From positions 1,736,001-1,800,000 of the forward strand of contig OU015535.1 of assembly GCA_907165065.1 (NCBI GenBank): a DNA stretch of 64,000 bases. The letters are read 5' to 3'. This DNA is from Caprimulgus europaeus (Eukaryota > Chordata > Aves > Caprimulgiformes > Caprimulgidae). Below, one piece after another: positions 26,153 through 41,100 of this stretch. A program made the position numbers and the translations under genes. The first letter of the stretch is position 1; each line of letters begins with the position of its first letter. The notes beneath the pieces were generated by a model. It did not search any database, was not told the DNA's origin, and saw only the letters and a list, made by a program, of their open reading frames with translations.

Positions 26153-29100
26153 CTGCAAGTTTACAACAGTTTGGGTTTGGTTTTTGGGGGTTTTTTTGGG
26201 TTTTTTTTAAAGTTCAATGAATATATTTCAGTTCTAGCCTCTGGTTTATGGACTGACAGTGTTTGGTGCTTGATAAGTGAATAAGCCTCACATTTTACAA
26301 CAGGAATAAAGAAAATTCTTTAGAAAAAATTCTTTAGAAAATTCTACGAGTCCTGTTGGGAGGTTTTCATACATAATTATTACAAAAAAAAAAAAAAAAA
26401 AGGAAAAACAGTGAATCAAAAATCCTTTACTTGCTTGTAGAGGACACAACAGATAAAAGTCTACAGTATAAATTCCTAGAATTCCTGCTCAAAGGCCACA
26501 AAGTCTGAACTGACTACAGAGTTTAGAAACGTTCACCTTGTTTTATAGGTGAGGAATTGAGACTAAGATTCTGAATTCAAAGTGCTCAACATGCACAGCA
26601 CCCTCTGACAAAAGTGTAGCAACTTGATCAAGATTTCACAAACCTACAGGAAATTCAAATCAGATTTCACACATTCACAATCACTAGCTGAATTACAAGC
26701 TTCCAGTTTCTCTAATAAAAGCCTGTAGTTAAGATTAAAGGGATCTATGGCTGAAGGGAGTTGTAGAACATAAGAGTTGGTAAATCCATAAAAAGGAAAA
26801 AAAATTATAAAATATTTCCTTCTAAGAGAAGGATATGGAACTAAAAAATAACAAAGATTGCTGACCAAGAGGTACAGTACTGTCATTGAACCCTTACAAC
26901 AGAGGACTTCAACTCTCTTCTTCAAGTAAGTACATGTTTGGAAAAAGAGAGAATTCAGAAATAAATGAGAACAGAATTAAAATCTACTTTTGTGGGAAAA
27001 GTAAAAGCAGAGAGTTCCAGAGACACATAAATAATGGCATAAATAAGCCCAAAAAAACCCCAAAAACCCAAAAAACAAGCAACCAAAAACCAAACTAATG
27101 ACATAACAGACAACAGCTTACAATGGACAGCTCAAAATAAAATGCAAGTAACAAATGCAAAAGCTAGAGAAAGGGATTAAAATGCAATCAAACACAAAAA
27201 ATTAAGGAAGCAGCAGCAAAAGTATTACAGCAAAATGAATATGCACTACTCAGACTTCAGACTGGATAGAAAGACTGAATACTTCAAGAAATATAACCCT
27301 GCCACTAAAAAAAAATTAAACCACAAACAAATGGTAAAGGGAAAGAATAAAATGTAGCTGAAAAAAATCTTGTGTAAAACCATAAAACACTAATGGTTTT
27401 TGTGTAGTTTGACACAGGCCTGTAAAAGAACAATGGGAGTAAGGAAGCATCATTGAAAAATAAGACAAAGGAAACTAAAGAATTATATTAGGAACAGATC
27501 CCTAAAGGAAGTACCAGAGTTACAGAACGAGCTGTAGGTCCCTCGGGAACCACCGCTGGATGCAGCAAACATTATAGCACACAAGAGCTGGAAGCAGCCA
27601 CTGTAATCAGAGGAGCCTTACTGCCCCATCCCTGCTCCAGCATCTCTGCTCCAGCATCTCTGCTGGCTGAGCCTGGAGGAACACATGGGCTTATTCCAGC
27701 ATTTGCATGTTACCAAGAGAGAAAATACATCAAATGAAGATGACAGCCTGATATAGGTCCCACTTACAAACACAGGTAAGAGGGACTTACCTGCTACACC
27801 TCAGTTTTCTAGCTATAGCCTCAAGCACCAAGAAACTATCACTCTGAGGAGCCATAATTTTGGGCAGAATTAACACTGTAGCAAGATTCTAAAATGTGAA
27901 TGACTTCTGCAACTGTAGGACTGAAGATTGGACTAATGAACCTTGAAGAGATGAATTATCCAGGCTCAATGCCTTCAGTTTCAGCATTTCCAGTGGCCTG
28001 GGATTTTAGGTGTGGTGAATCACCATTCACACCTAGGCCAACAAGATCAGAGCAACAAGAAACCCTGCCCTGAAGTCAGAAACCAAGGCTTGAGCTACAG
28101 AAACCTTTCTCCACCAGGCACCTGAGCCACTGGTTGCGCAGAGAAACGTCCCTCTCCGCCCTTCATCTCTACTTGTGACCAGAAGAGTAATTTCATCTTT
28201 CTTTCCACTTCTCTACATTTTGTCTCTTTCCCTACACAGCATCCAACAAGCTACAGCAACTCATTTTTCTTGGCAACTAACACTGCTCCTTATCAAAGGG
28301 CAGAAAAAAATTGAGAGGTACATCTTAAAGTACTCTCTAGCTTCCATTGCTCTTGGTGGCCACTGCTTTCCAAAAAGCTCTGCTCCACCAAATGAGATCT
28401 TACAGCTCAGGTCATACCCTCTCCAAGGGCAAAGGCAAACCAGTGCAAGCCCTTCAGCTCTTCCTTTCTCCTTAGAGAGACTTTTACACAGACAAGGAAA
28501 CAAAACCAAGAGATTCAGAGTGGCTCCAAACTCATTCCACCTTGGGTCCATCAAGGACTTTACAGGCAGGCAGGTGGCAGGAATGAGGAAATGCATAATG
28601 GAGCCAATAAAACCCAACAACGAACTAGAGCTCAGTGCAAGAGGAACCATTTGATACCCAAAGTACTGCAAAACAGAATGAAAATGGAACAGATTGAGTG
28701 ATGGCTCGATTAGAATGGAACCCAAGAGCTTACGAATCAAGAAAGGATTTTTCTGTATTGAACTGGTGGACACTAAAAAGAGACCTGACTGTGAAAACAG
28801 GAGAGAAACAGAACTGAGGAAATTTCAGAGAAGGAATCATTAAAAAAAACCAAAACAAAACAAAATAACCCACCACAAACCAGAGGAAATAAGAGATCTG
28901 TAAATTCTGTGTATTTTGCAAAAAGACAACCTGCTGTATCTAGAAGGGGAAGACTTTAATGAAGCTATACAAAATAAATCAAAGTTTAGATTTGGTAACT
29001 GAGGAGAGAAGTTAAACTGAACTGAAAAAAGGTAATGATATTTATATAGAAAAGATTGAGGAGAGGGGGGAAAAGATCTGTTTCATTTGCTAGGATCACA

Positions 29101-32100
29101 TAGAGAGGCTGCACAAAATTGCTAGAACTGGAAGATACTGAAGAGCAGTTTAAAACAGCTGGGAGTGCTACGGAGGAAATTAGGTGTAAGGTACATACTG
29201 GGGGTGACAAAAGAAATACATTGCAAAATGGGTTGTGTGAGAGGAAAAGAAACAAAGGAAGAACAAACTAAACTGGAAAAATAAGTGTCAGGTGAAGTGT
29301 GAAAATACATCCCTCTCTGGTTACTGTCTGGATGTTCAAAATCTGTGTATTTTAGAGAGAGGATGAATGACACTGGAAGAGGCACCTGAAGAACAAAAAT
29401 ATTTAGAGTCAGGAAGAGACAACAAAAAACTGTATGTATCTATAGCAGGAAAATGCTCTGCTGTAGTGTGAAGTATGCACCCTACCTTCCCCTGACAAAC
29501 TGCCAGGATCAGGACTGCCTTGCACAGCCAGTGAGGAGCAAAAGTCTGTAGGTATTTTAGTGTTACACAAACCTGAGGTGAAATAGCGAGTCCTCCCAGT
29601 GGATCGCCATCCAAAATATCAGTCCCAGCATTATAAACAATGATGTCAGGTTTTAATTCATTTAATGCTCCTTCCACATGAGTGTGTACCTTCTGAAGGT
29701 ATTCTGTGTCCTCTGTACCCCACTCTAATTCCACTTTTCGTTTTATGGCACCTAAAAAAAAAAGTTTCAATGAAACTGAATAAACAAAGTATTGTTTTGA
29801 AAGAAAATGCAAGGTTTAGGTAAGCAAAAGATAACAGTTTGGATAATTTTGCAAATACATTGCATTTTCACAGAACTCTTAAAGGAAATTATTCAACTAC
29901 TTGTTTTCCTAGCAAATGTGAGCAAAATGACCTTGAAAAAATTCCACTGAAGAGAGAAAAATAGATGCAAGGAGGAAAAAAATATCTGAGACATAAATGG
30001 AAAATGCTATTGGAAAGCAGCTGATCTACATGCTCATTTACCAATCAGCAAAGAAATCATAAAGAAAATTGTTAACTTAGAAGTTACCTAAATAAAGCAT
30101 AAAGGAAAGAAAACACTGAATTGCTATTGCAGAGAAACACTTGGGGAAAAAACAAGATAAATATCATCTAGACAAATTATTAAGATGTTTCTTTTTATCA
30201 CAACACTCAAAATTTAACAGCAAAGGATCATGAATTTATGTGAACTGCTTTATGAATGTATAACAAAATGCATCTTTGCCCCAAGCATTTTCAATTTCAT
30301 GTTCTTACCCTGTAATCCTACCAGAAGAGCAAATATCTCTGCTTAATTTAAATCAAATTCTTTCTAATGCTTCTAACAAAACATTAGGGGAGTGGGGTTG
30401 AGAAGGTAGAGGAAGAAACCCAAGGTTGTGCAGCCTAGCTTAGGGTGCTTTTACATAGTTATATGCAACTCAATCTGAATTAATCATATGGATGTCAGAG
30501 GTGTTTCCAGGTATGACTTCTGCCTCACCACACCTCATGCCTCCAGATATATGACTGGGAGCCTTAAGTGTGGATCCAGCACACAGCAAGTGTGCATGGC
30601 TGCATTCCACACAGGACACTTCTTCATTCCCATGATGGATGGGTGGATTTTCTTCTGCTTTCATCCATATTCAACATTAGTGAAGCATTCTTTTTCTTTC
30701 CCTGATTTTACTGCATGAACATTAGTTCCAAAGATTTTTGTTTATGTTATCTTTCCTGAATTATTTTCTTATTGTTATAGAAATGTTCCTGTAAGTCTGC
30801 ACAGCTGTGCCCTTCTGAACAGCACTTGAGAGTCTCTTCAGGGTGAAGAATCTGCTAGCTGAGTAGAGCTTTTGAGAAGGAGGTAAACACATTAGCACAG
30901 GGAACAAATAAGTATTCTTTTGATGAAACCATTAAAAACTTGAGAAGATGGTTAGTAAGATTCCACGCTTCTGCAGGTCTGTTATCTTCATCTCCATCAC
31001 AAATCACAGAATTGCAGTGATTATTTATGACCCAGATCAGGGACTACTGAGGGACACAGCGACAGATCTGTAGGTCAGAATGAGCACAGATTTTGCATTT
31101 GATAAAACTTTTGTCCACCTCATGCTAATTAGTGAATATACTCCTACAGCTTTGAAAACAGGTAAAATGAGATTCAGATCAACAGCAAGGCTTTTTTCAA
31201 GGCCTGAGCTTTGGAGTTTTGCTGTCAACTTTTTATGCTTATCCTTCAGTGAACTAGTCCTTGTCCCCATCCACCTTCTCCTTTCTCTTCCTAAGCTTCT
31301 GTATAATTCCAAACTACTTTCCCATAGGGACTCAATATGTTTATGGCTAAGCATTGGGCAATGATAATTAGTCTTTCTTTTTTTTCCCCTAATGAAGCAC
31401 ATGGGGCAAAAAAAACGAACAGAAGAAACCCTTGTAACAAAACATGGAGAAAATGAGTAAGAAGTCCAGGGAGACAGTGACCAGAGTTCACCTGAAGGAT
31501 TCAAACTCTGAGGTTCAAGCCTCTACCTCCCTTCACAAGGATGCCCTGTGTGATCTCATCTTTGGACACCTAGCACGAGGAAGTTTAAAGGACTCAGCCA
31601 CTGAACTGCACAGACACCCTTACACAAACTGCAAGGAACTGCATATTCACATGCCTCTGGCTGCAGCCTCCTGCTTCATCTGCAGGAGGGGAATGGTAGT
31701 GTTCCCAGCTCCACAGGAGAGGGGCAAGCTCAGGATTTCAGATTTGCTAAGGGCTTACTCTGTTTCAGTCTTCATCCACCTGTTCAAAAAGTTGTCATTT
31801 AATATAGGAATAAAGGGCTGCTTTTCTTAAAGAGAAAAAAAACCCCTTAATTTGCTTGCAGTTTGTCTGCTTACTGACACGATGTGCTTCAAACAGTCAT
31901 TTTTTAGTTTAATACCTTGAAATACACATGCTACAACTTTCAAAATCTTTACTAGTTAAAAACCAGAAGTACAATGCACTGAACCAAATTCTTGCCAAGA
32001 ATTCAAATTAAGCAGGCTTTTCAGAATGACAGCATCACTGAAGAAATTCAACAGCAGAACATCATCTCCCCCAATAAACTATCATCTGTTAACAAATTAA

Positions 32101-35100
32101 GCCTGTAATAAATGACAGTGTAACAGAATCAAAGATCAAATAAACTTTGGGCTTTTGCATTCCAATTTAACCATTATCAAAAGCCCACTAATTAATTGTG
32201 ACAGGTCACCAGACACAATAGGCAAATCCCAGCAGGGAAAAAAAAACAACAAAAGAAATCAAGCACCAGCTCTTAACATTTTTATGTCTTCCACTCCCTT
32301 CCCAACTTGTTCCACATTCAGATGCATCTTGTTTTCTAGATGCTTATAAACCAAGTTCTATTGGAAAGGCAACACCTAAGTTATGTTATAAATCATAACT
32401 TTCAAAAGAACATTAAACCTTTTGACACAGTATTAGCTAATCCTGAGTAAATTCTTTTATAAATGTAGTGTAAGGGAAAGATTAAATTGTAACAGTTATC
32501 TACAAATCAAAAGGATTCTTTACCTCAGTGTTCAGGCACAGCATGAATTTGGAATGGACTGCTAAGGAAGTCCACCTGACACCCACACCCTGCAGCCCAG
32601 AAATCCATTCCAGAAGTGAGGGAGAACACTGTGGTATTAACATTGTTGTGCTAGATCACAGGGATCATTGAAAATCCTATGTTCAATGTGAAATTAAAAT
32701 AAAAAACAAACCTGGTTACCATTGTTACAGGGAAACTTATAAGTAAATGAAGAAGTTGAACAACACCACAGTAGGTCTTTTGTATTTTGGAAGATGAATT
32801 TCAGTTATACTCACGTTTAGCAATTCCATCCCCTGGATAGATATATCTATTGTATGCATCCATAATGTACACCCGATGATCATCCAGAAAGTCCCTCTCA
32901 TGGCCATTTCCCTGCAGGAAATTTACAGTTAGCTACTCCTAGCACACTAACAAAGAACCAATTAACTTGCAAAATCTCAAGTAATTAAGACTAGAAAGAT
33001 CTAATATTTCAAACTCCTCTATCTTTCCCTTATTTATAGTCTTGAAGGTTATTCTGAGATGTAGAGTTTTGAGGGCTCTGACAGCTTCACTCTGAAGACA
33101 GCAGGTATTATCAGAACCGACATCCTTACACCTCTGTGAAGGTAATTACCACAGATCTCATTGCACATATAAGAAAAATAAATGAAAATTAGAAGCTACT
33201 TGTCTACAGCAACATCACAAAGGCAACTGTGACCACCAAATAAATCTCTCATCTTCCAATTTTGCAAAAAAAGTCACTTTTCAACTGATGCAGGGATAAT
33301 CATATTCTTATACAAGGATTAAAAAAATAAACAAAAATCAGACTACAGCTCTTCTGATAATTCAAGTCTTAGTGTGGTAAGTAATCCCTAGAAAAATCAC
33401 AAACACTAAAAACCCAACAATTTAATGTTTTGTTTAACACTAGAGATTCCCTACAAAAATACTGTGTTGGGTATAGAGGGATGCTCAAAGAGAAAATTTA
33501 AACAGTATTTTTTTTGCTCTCATTTAGAATTTTCTCCACCAGTATCAAGATAATATTTTCACAGTAATCACTAAGATAATTTTTTAAAAAAATCAGTGTA
33601 CTATACAGATTCCCTAGCCCCTATCCACAAAAGAATTTCATTTAAACTATAGAAACAGATATTTCCAGAGATCTATCTTCTGTAATTCAGTTACATAATT
33701 CATGTCCCTGGACAGTTAAGCTATATTTCTGATACAACTTCCCCTCCTGGAAACAAACAAACAAAAAAAGACTTTATGCTAAAAAAAGGCAACTCCTACT
33801 TATTTCTTCAACATATTTGGTCAACAAATAAACAGTTCATGAAGAGAAATCCAGGAATATGGGAGTCTCTGGAAGAATCATCTTCTTATAGAGGTGAAAC
33901 TCGCTAATGCACCAAGAATTGGAACCCTTACAAGATGAGAATATCTGCATACTTAAAAAGGATCTGCTGAGCCACTACCTCACACACATCTCATTCCCCA
34001 AAGAAAGGAAACCAAGAGGTGATTCAGTGTGCAGACTGAGATTATCAGCACAGTACCTGAAAATAAAAATACATTCCAAGAAATTCTTTAAAAAAAACCA
34101 AAAAACAAAACAAAACCAAAAAACAAACCCCCAAAAAGCAAAAAAGTTCCACAGCCTGACAGCGATGGCTGAAGAAAATAAACACAAAACATCTTTCCAT
34201 TGCATAATCTGCGTCTTATTCCATGGTAATTTTATGATTCCTTAATTTGCAGATAAGAGAAATTATGGAAGATGGAAAACTGGCAGGCATTGGGCTTCCT
34301 CACTGCCACAAAGCTACTTAAAAATAGGTTATTTGCATAGAATAAGTTATCTTCATTGAAGATTCAGACTGGATATAATTTTGGTGCATTAACTGCTTTT
34401 CTAAAGATACTCTTTCCCTCTTTTCAGGATTTATTTTGAAAATCCTACCAAAGGTGAGATTTGTTTTCAGTACCCACAGTAAATCACTTTCCCAAGTGAA
34501 GAGTGATGTATTTTCTTCACTTCATTAGCCTGAAGCCAGGCTTTCCATTCAAACATTGAAGGTCACCCTGCCAAGGTTGCTGCAATGATCATGCATGCTG
34601 AACTAACTAATTCCATTTTAAGAGGTTCTTGTTTCTTCTGGGATACTGATCTCCTCTGGAGACTGTTACAACTCTACATCAGTATGCAACTCAAATGTTT
34701 TTACATCTAGCCACATGATGGAGCTACAACTCAGTTAAATGTCACTCATCTGGCTGAACAGCCTTTTGGACCATCAAATAACTATAAATTAAACTGGTCA
34801 CAGTTTCCATCATCTATGATTAACTTTGTATTCTGGGAGTTGACAGTTTATACAACTATTTGAATAAATGGTACTTTGAGGAAACCATCTGCAGCACTGA
34901 ATACAGGTAAACTGCTCACCTGATGAGCATCCAGATCAATGATCGTGGCTTTAGACACCCCCTGGACTCTTTCAAATAAGAACTGGAGATATAAGCAAAG
35001 AAAAGATGGAGAAAGTTAAGTTAGGTGACAGATTCAACTGGAGGTCTGAAGCTTGCACAGTGTATTATTGTTCTGACTTGGATGTAGTGCGTGACTATTC

Positions 35101-38100
35101 ATTTCATTCACCAGCTGAACAGCTAAATTACTCTATTTAATTACAAAAGCTCTAATATAATTTTTGTGGTTATACAATAAAAACCCTACATGTTTCCAGG
35201 CATCTGTGCAGGTATCTGTCTACCTGCAGAGAAAGTTGGTAGAAAAAGGGAAGAAAGATTGTTACTTATCTCCTCTTTCTCCCCCAAAGTACCAAGCACA
35301 ACGCTGGATCAAGGAGGTGTTGATCAACTACAGCATCCCACACTGACTAGGGAAGCAGAGTCTGCAAATGAGGCATAAGCTCAACAGCACTGAATAACAC
35401 ACCAGAGCCCAGGGGAACAAATAAACCCTGTTGTAGTTAAAACTGCCTCTACCCAGGTGCATCCTGCACCAGCCAGCCAGAAAAGGACAGGTCCAACTAG
35501 GGATCATAAAGCTGATCGTGGCATCGGTGCTGCCAGAGGCTGGAGTGGGACCAGCAACAACTGTGGGTTGGGACAGGGTGAAGCAAGAGCTCCCCAAGCC
35601 CCAGAACACGGAGGAGCTCACTTCATGGGACATAAATGAGAGCACAAGGGAGGCTCATCAGCAGGAAGGGAGAAACAGCCCACTGCAACAGCATCCAACT
35701 GCACAAACATCAAATCCACCACTTAGAAAAGCTGCTGTAGGGACTGTAGGCATTAAAGCCACTTTTAGTAACAGAATTCATTTCTTATTCCATGTCTGAA
35801 GAAAAAAAATACTTTTTAATCCTGTGAGTCTTAGCTTTGACAAGTTCCTGTCTGTAATACAGACATGGTAAAACCCAAAGATTTTGTACAAACTGTCACC
35901 CACTGTAATTTCTCACTCGGTATTTTAATGATAGGGAAAACAGAACACTGTGGATTACTTTTCTGCAAATTACCATGTGCAGAAATTAGAATGTTATGTC
36001 ATATAGTGTGCTGCAATCATTAGAGCTTCTTTATGGCTGATTATTACTGATACTTTATAAATATTCTAGTATACAAATATACCACAGCACATTTGATAAA
36101 AATAAGCCCTAATTGCAGAAGGCTCTTGCTTCAGCCTTTCAGCAGCTAAATACCAAATGTATTCATTCACACTCAGTGATTATTTTGGAGACAGTCACAT
36201 TTTTATTCATGAATTTGAACCACTCTGAGCACCACATAGTGCAGCTTGATTCCGAGAGAGGATTTCTGTCTCTGCATTCATCTTGATTGTAACCACTGAA
36301 ACTCAGAGGGAATTTTCAGGTTCAACTGCAAGGCTAGAATAATTATCACTGAGGATAATAAAAGACAATCTGTTTTGATTTTGAGTGGGGTTTTTTGCAG
36401 GAAGACATTATTAATGCAATTGTAGTGGTTCATATTTACATTCATAATTCTGACCCCTTGCACTCAATATTGCATACACGTTCTGTGCTGCAGCACCAAG
36501 TACCACACCATTTTCCTATCCCTACCCATCAGAGACGGCTTTATTTCCTCCTATTAAGATGGAAATTAGTTCTCATGAATTTATGTGGATTTTGGTTTGG
36601 TTTAAGAGTACTTCTTACCTTTATAGCCAGCGTGATATCAGCATAGGCGCAAAATCCTCCACCTTTGTCACTTGAGCAGTGATGGAAACCACCCCCTGGA
36701 CATAAAAAGGTTGAAGAGGTGAAAAGCTACAGGCTCAGGAACACAGATGGTCTTTGCAATGAGCCAGAGAGCACTTCCATGTCAGGCACTTTTTTTTCTT
36801 TAGCAAATATGGTGCCCAGAGCTGTTAAGCCCTTACCTCATAACACAAAACATCTCATAGGGTTTCTGCACATATTTTCTGTGGGGTCTACCAGACCATC
36901 AGGTAAATCTGATTAATTAATTAATCAGGTAAATCAGATTAATTAATCTGATGCCCAGATTAAAGGGAATGGTCCCTTTCATCTAGCAACCACCCTAAGA
37001 ACTGAGAAACTACACATGTAACACATGGTGCCTCCGTGACAAGGTATGTGGCTGTGAAAGGAGTGAAGGAGTGGCTGGAGAGCTGCTCAGCAGAGAGGGA
37101 CCTGGAGATACTGACTGACAGCAGCTGAACATGAGTCAGCAGAGAGCCCAGGTGGCCGAGAAGGACAATGACATCCCAGCCTGGATCAGCACCAGTGTGG
37201 CCAGTAGGACCAGGGAAGTTCTCTTCCCCCTGCACTGGGCACTGGTGAGGCCCCAGCTCGAGTGCTGGGTTCAGTGTTGGGCCCCTGACTCCAAGAAGGA
37301 CCTGGAGGTGCTGGAGCGTGTCCAGAGAAGGGAACGGAGCTGGGGAAGGGTCTGGAGCACAAGTGTGCTGAGTTCAGGCTGAGGGAACTGGGGGTGCTGA
37401 GCCTGGAGAAAAGGAGGCTGAGGGGAGACCTTCTGGCTCTGTCCAAGTCCCTGCAAGGAGGGTGCAGAGAGGTGGGGGTGGGTCTGTCCAACACAGGACC
37501 AAGGGACAGGACAAGAGGAAATGGGCTCCAGTTGTGCCCAGGGCAGTTGAGATGGGATGTGAGGAAGAATTTCTTTGCTGAAAGGGTTCTGAGGCATTGG
37601 AAGGGGTTGCCCAGGGCAGTGGTGGAGTCCCCATCCCTGGAGGGATTGAAGAGTCGTGTAGACACAGTGCTGAGGGACATGGGTCAGTGGGGACTGGGCA
37701 GTGTTGGGTTCATGGTTGGACTCGATGAGCTTAAAGGTCTTTTCCAATCCAGGCAGTTCTGGGATTCTGTGAAAGTTCAACATTCCCAGGCATGTTGGAG
37801 TTGCATAATCAACATTATGGGGCAGGTGGAAGGAACATCTGGGAAGCTCCTTCCTGTGCTGGACATTGGTTCAATAAAGATACCAAACTCAGCCCTGTGG
37901 GGTTATTATTTGCACACACCATTGTCCTGGCAAACACTCAGACCAGAAGAAACTTTTAAGAACTCATCTTTAAAACACAAACACAGACTCTCTACATGGA
38001 AAAAGTACTTATATCTCCCCCTCCCAAAATGTATTTTTATATAATAAATCAGAACTTTTTACTGAGAAACCCACTAAAAATATTTAAGCAAGAAACTTCA

Positions 38101-41100
38101 CAGCCACACTTCATAGATCAGTAAATATGACAGGCTTTGGGGTTTGCTTTTAATGTCCATTTAATTTTTAATACAGGGTTTTCACTCTGGAAAAGATGTG
38201 TGTAAGAAATAATGGAAAAATCCCAGAATTTATGAGTTCTATGGAAACAACGAGTTAAATCTTACATGACACAGAATATTGCTTCAATAGTTTACTGGGT
38301 TTGCATTGGTATTTGCTATGAGCAGGAGAGCAGATTTATATTGACTATATTCTTCAGAATTTGTTCATACAAGTCTTTTTCAGGAAAAGCTGCACAGCAC
38401 TCTTGCTCTACAGCCAAAAACAGACACTAACTGGTACAGCCCTGCTCTCCAGTATATCAACCAATCCCTTGGTCTGGTACAATATATAAATTATCTGAAA
38501 TATTTACATTTACTCCAAACATTTTTCCTTAATTTTTTTTGGTACTACTTCAATCTAAACACTTTTCCATCTTATCTTTATCCACTTATTTTTTTTTTCC
38601 CTTTCTAAAACAGTATTTTTAATTATAAAACTGCACTAGAGGTGATAGTGGATGAGAAAACAAATCCAGTACTTTTTCCATTTTTTAGAGTTGATTTTTG
38701 TTTAACACAATCCAGCCACTTTCTGTTATTAGAAACAGAATATCCATCATGCCAAATGAAAATAAGATTTCAAACACCCTGTTTCAAGTATCACTGAGTG
38801 CAGTAGATGTGTACTTACCAACATTGATGGCCCAGCCTCTATCAACAGCAAGTTTTCCTGCCTTAAGAAAATTACAGTGAGAACTTCATGAATGAGTGAG
38901 GCAACCACTTAACTGTCTGCTTCCACCCCAAGTGCAGCTCTTCTATCAAATATTTGATACCTCCTCTGTTTTTCAGTCTCTGGAAGTTGAACAGATCAAA
39001 ACTAACTGTGCTTTTCACAGATGAATACTGACCCCTAGCAGACAGATGAAAAAGGGAAAGTGCAAGTGTTGGTAATTACTGAATAAAAAATGAGCAAGAA
39101 TCTCTTAAAATCCTCCTTGTTCATGTAAAATAAGAGGAACATAAGCTCAAAATCCTGAAAATACAGATTAATGTTGTTTCAGATGGGGGTGCAGACAGAG
39201 AAATGTTACAGTATGAGATGTCCTGCATAGTACAGAATATTACCAATCTTTTCCCCTCCAATACAGAAAAACTATGCCTGTGCCTCTTCTTTGAGCTCAG
39301 ATGACATCCAGGGAAGGGAAAGTATTGACAAAGAAGTGATACACAATTTTCATATATGATGAAAATTGAAAAACTTTACTTATTTTGACCCAGAAGAGTC
39401 AAGTAAGGGTTTAACTGCAGTATTCCTCACATGTCATGTTAAAAAAATAAGGTATTACTAGGGAAAAGAGGTAAACCCCAGACTATTCCTTTCCATAATC
39501 ACAGAGAACATATTGTACATCATATAAAAAAGGAAATTTGGAAAGTTGAGGATTTTTCATTACCAATATTTATATTTTAACAGTTCTAATTTAGTGTTAA
39601 GAAAACTACTGGGACAGTAAACATCACCCTGTTATGAACATGGTGACTTACACAAATTAGATCTGGAGAAAAGACTGCAGTTTCTGAAACATAAAGCCCA
39701 TCAAGTCACAGGGAAAACACATTATCTATGATTTAGCATACTTCCTGGGGATTTCTCACCAAAAAACAATCTTCTCATACTGCTAAAAAAATAATTTAAA
39801 AGTACAGAAACCCAACAGGAATTTTCATGATAAACAGGACCACCAGGAATAGCAGAAGACTGTTTGTACTTCTGAATTGTACTGTACAAATTTTATTGTC
39901 TGATGAATCCAAACTGCTTTTCAAGTACATACCTATTTCCCCATCATGAAAAATAAAAAAGGTAAAAATAACAGCATATGGCATCCAGATCCATCCAAAA
40001 GTGACCTGTGATGTCATCCATATTGCAGGAGGCATGATACAAACATATAATCAACAGTAATGGCTATCTCTTCTACATGACCATATTTATAACTAGCAAA
40101 CACACATTTATGAACTAAAGATAACACAAGCACAATGGAAAACATCACAAAACCATATTCAAGTATTGACTAGTTGGAAGTTGAAATAGATTTCACACAC
40201 ATATTGTCAAGACCCTCAAGAAATATCAAAGGTAGAATATTAGGAAACTCTAGACTCTTCCCCATTACTTTTCTCCTCTACCATTTCCTTTGTTCCTCAT
40301 AATAAAAGGCAGCAAAGACTCCACATGTTGCTGTTCAGACAGGACTTTGCTGACCAAAACCCCTTATCTCCATAAGCATGACTGACTGCAGCCAGAAACA
40401 TGACAGAAGAGACAACTGACCAGGAGACAAAAGTGATGCTGAAGGACTAAGTGGAGACAGACTGGAGCTGCTACTTTCTCTGTGAGAGACAACCAACAAT
40501 TTTTAAGCACCTTGAACTATATGAACCACATGAAACCAAAATTCTTGCTCTCTACTACTACACAGTTAAAAAAAAAACCTCAAACTACTCCTAAACTTCC
40601 CAGCAGTCCATTGAAAGCAAGATGACTACACAGCTAACAGGAAGACCAGTTTGGTCCTGTCCCAACTGCCACGAGAAAGCATTCCAGGTTGTTTATACTG
40701 GTTTGCATTAGGGAGATGCACTGTGCTCCCCTTCTATCATCTCCACTTTGCCAGCTAACACCTACTAAAGGAGGTAGCACTTGTTATCCAACCTATTGCC
40801 ATACTCCAGTAAATCTAAAGATTTATCCAAAACCTAGAGTGTTATTTCCAAACTCAAACACTTAAACTGTCCTTAAAGGCTGGCCTAACATTTTCAGTAG
40901 TTTATCTGGTTTCCTTATCCTTATGCAGGCTCTCAGGCTTCAACAACAGCATCAGACATTGCTACACTGTACAAACACTGTCACATATTTCCTTACCTCA
41001 CTGTTCTTTGACTTTAAATAACATGCACATCCAAGGAGACAGAGCAACACAAGAAAATTAAAGTAGAATTAAGAAATGGGATTTAAGAGGTGAGAACAAT

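Larger units (their letters stand above)
36696..38818 (-). other. HDAC11: HDAC11 intron 5
   Basis: 2.1 kb, of which about 0.74 kb is a CR1 inserted antisense to the gene. A 20-bp perfect palindrome lies upstream of that insertion. Confidence 0.9.
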
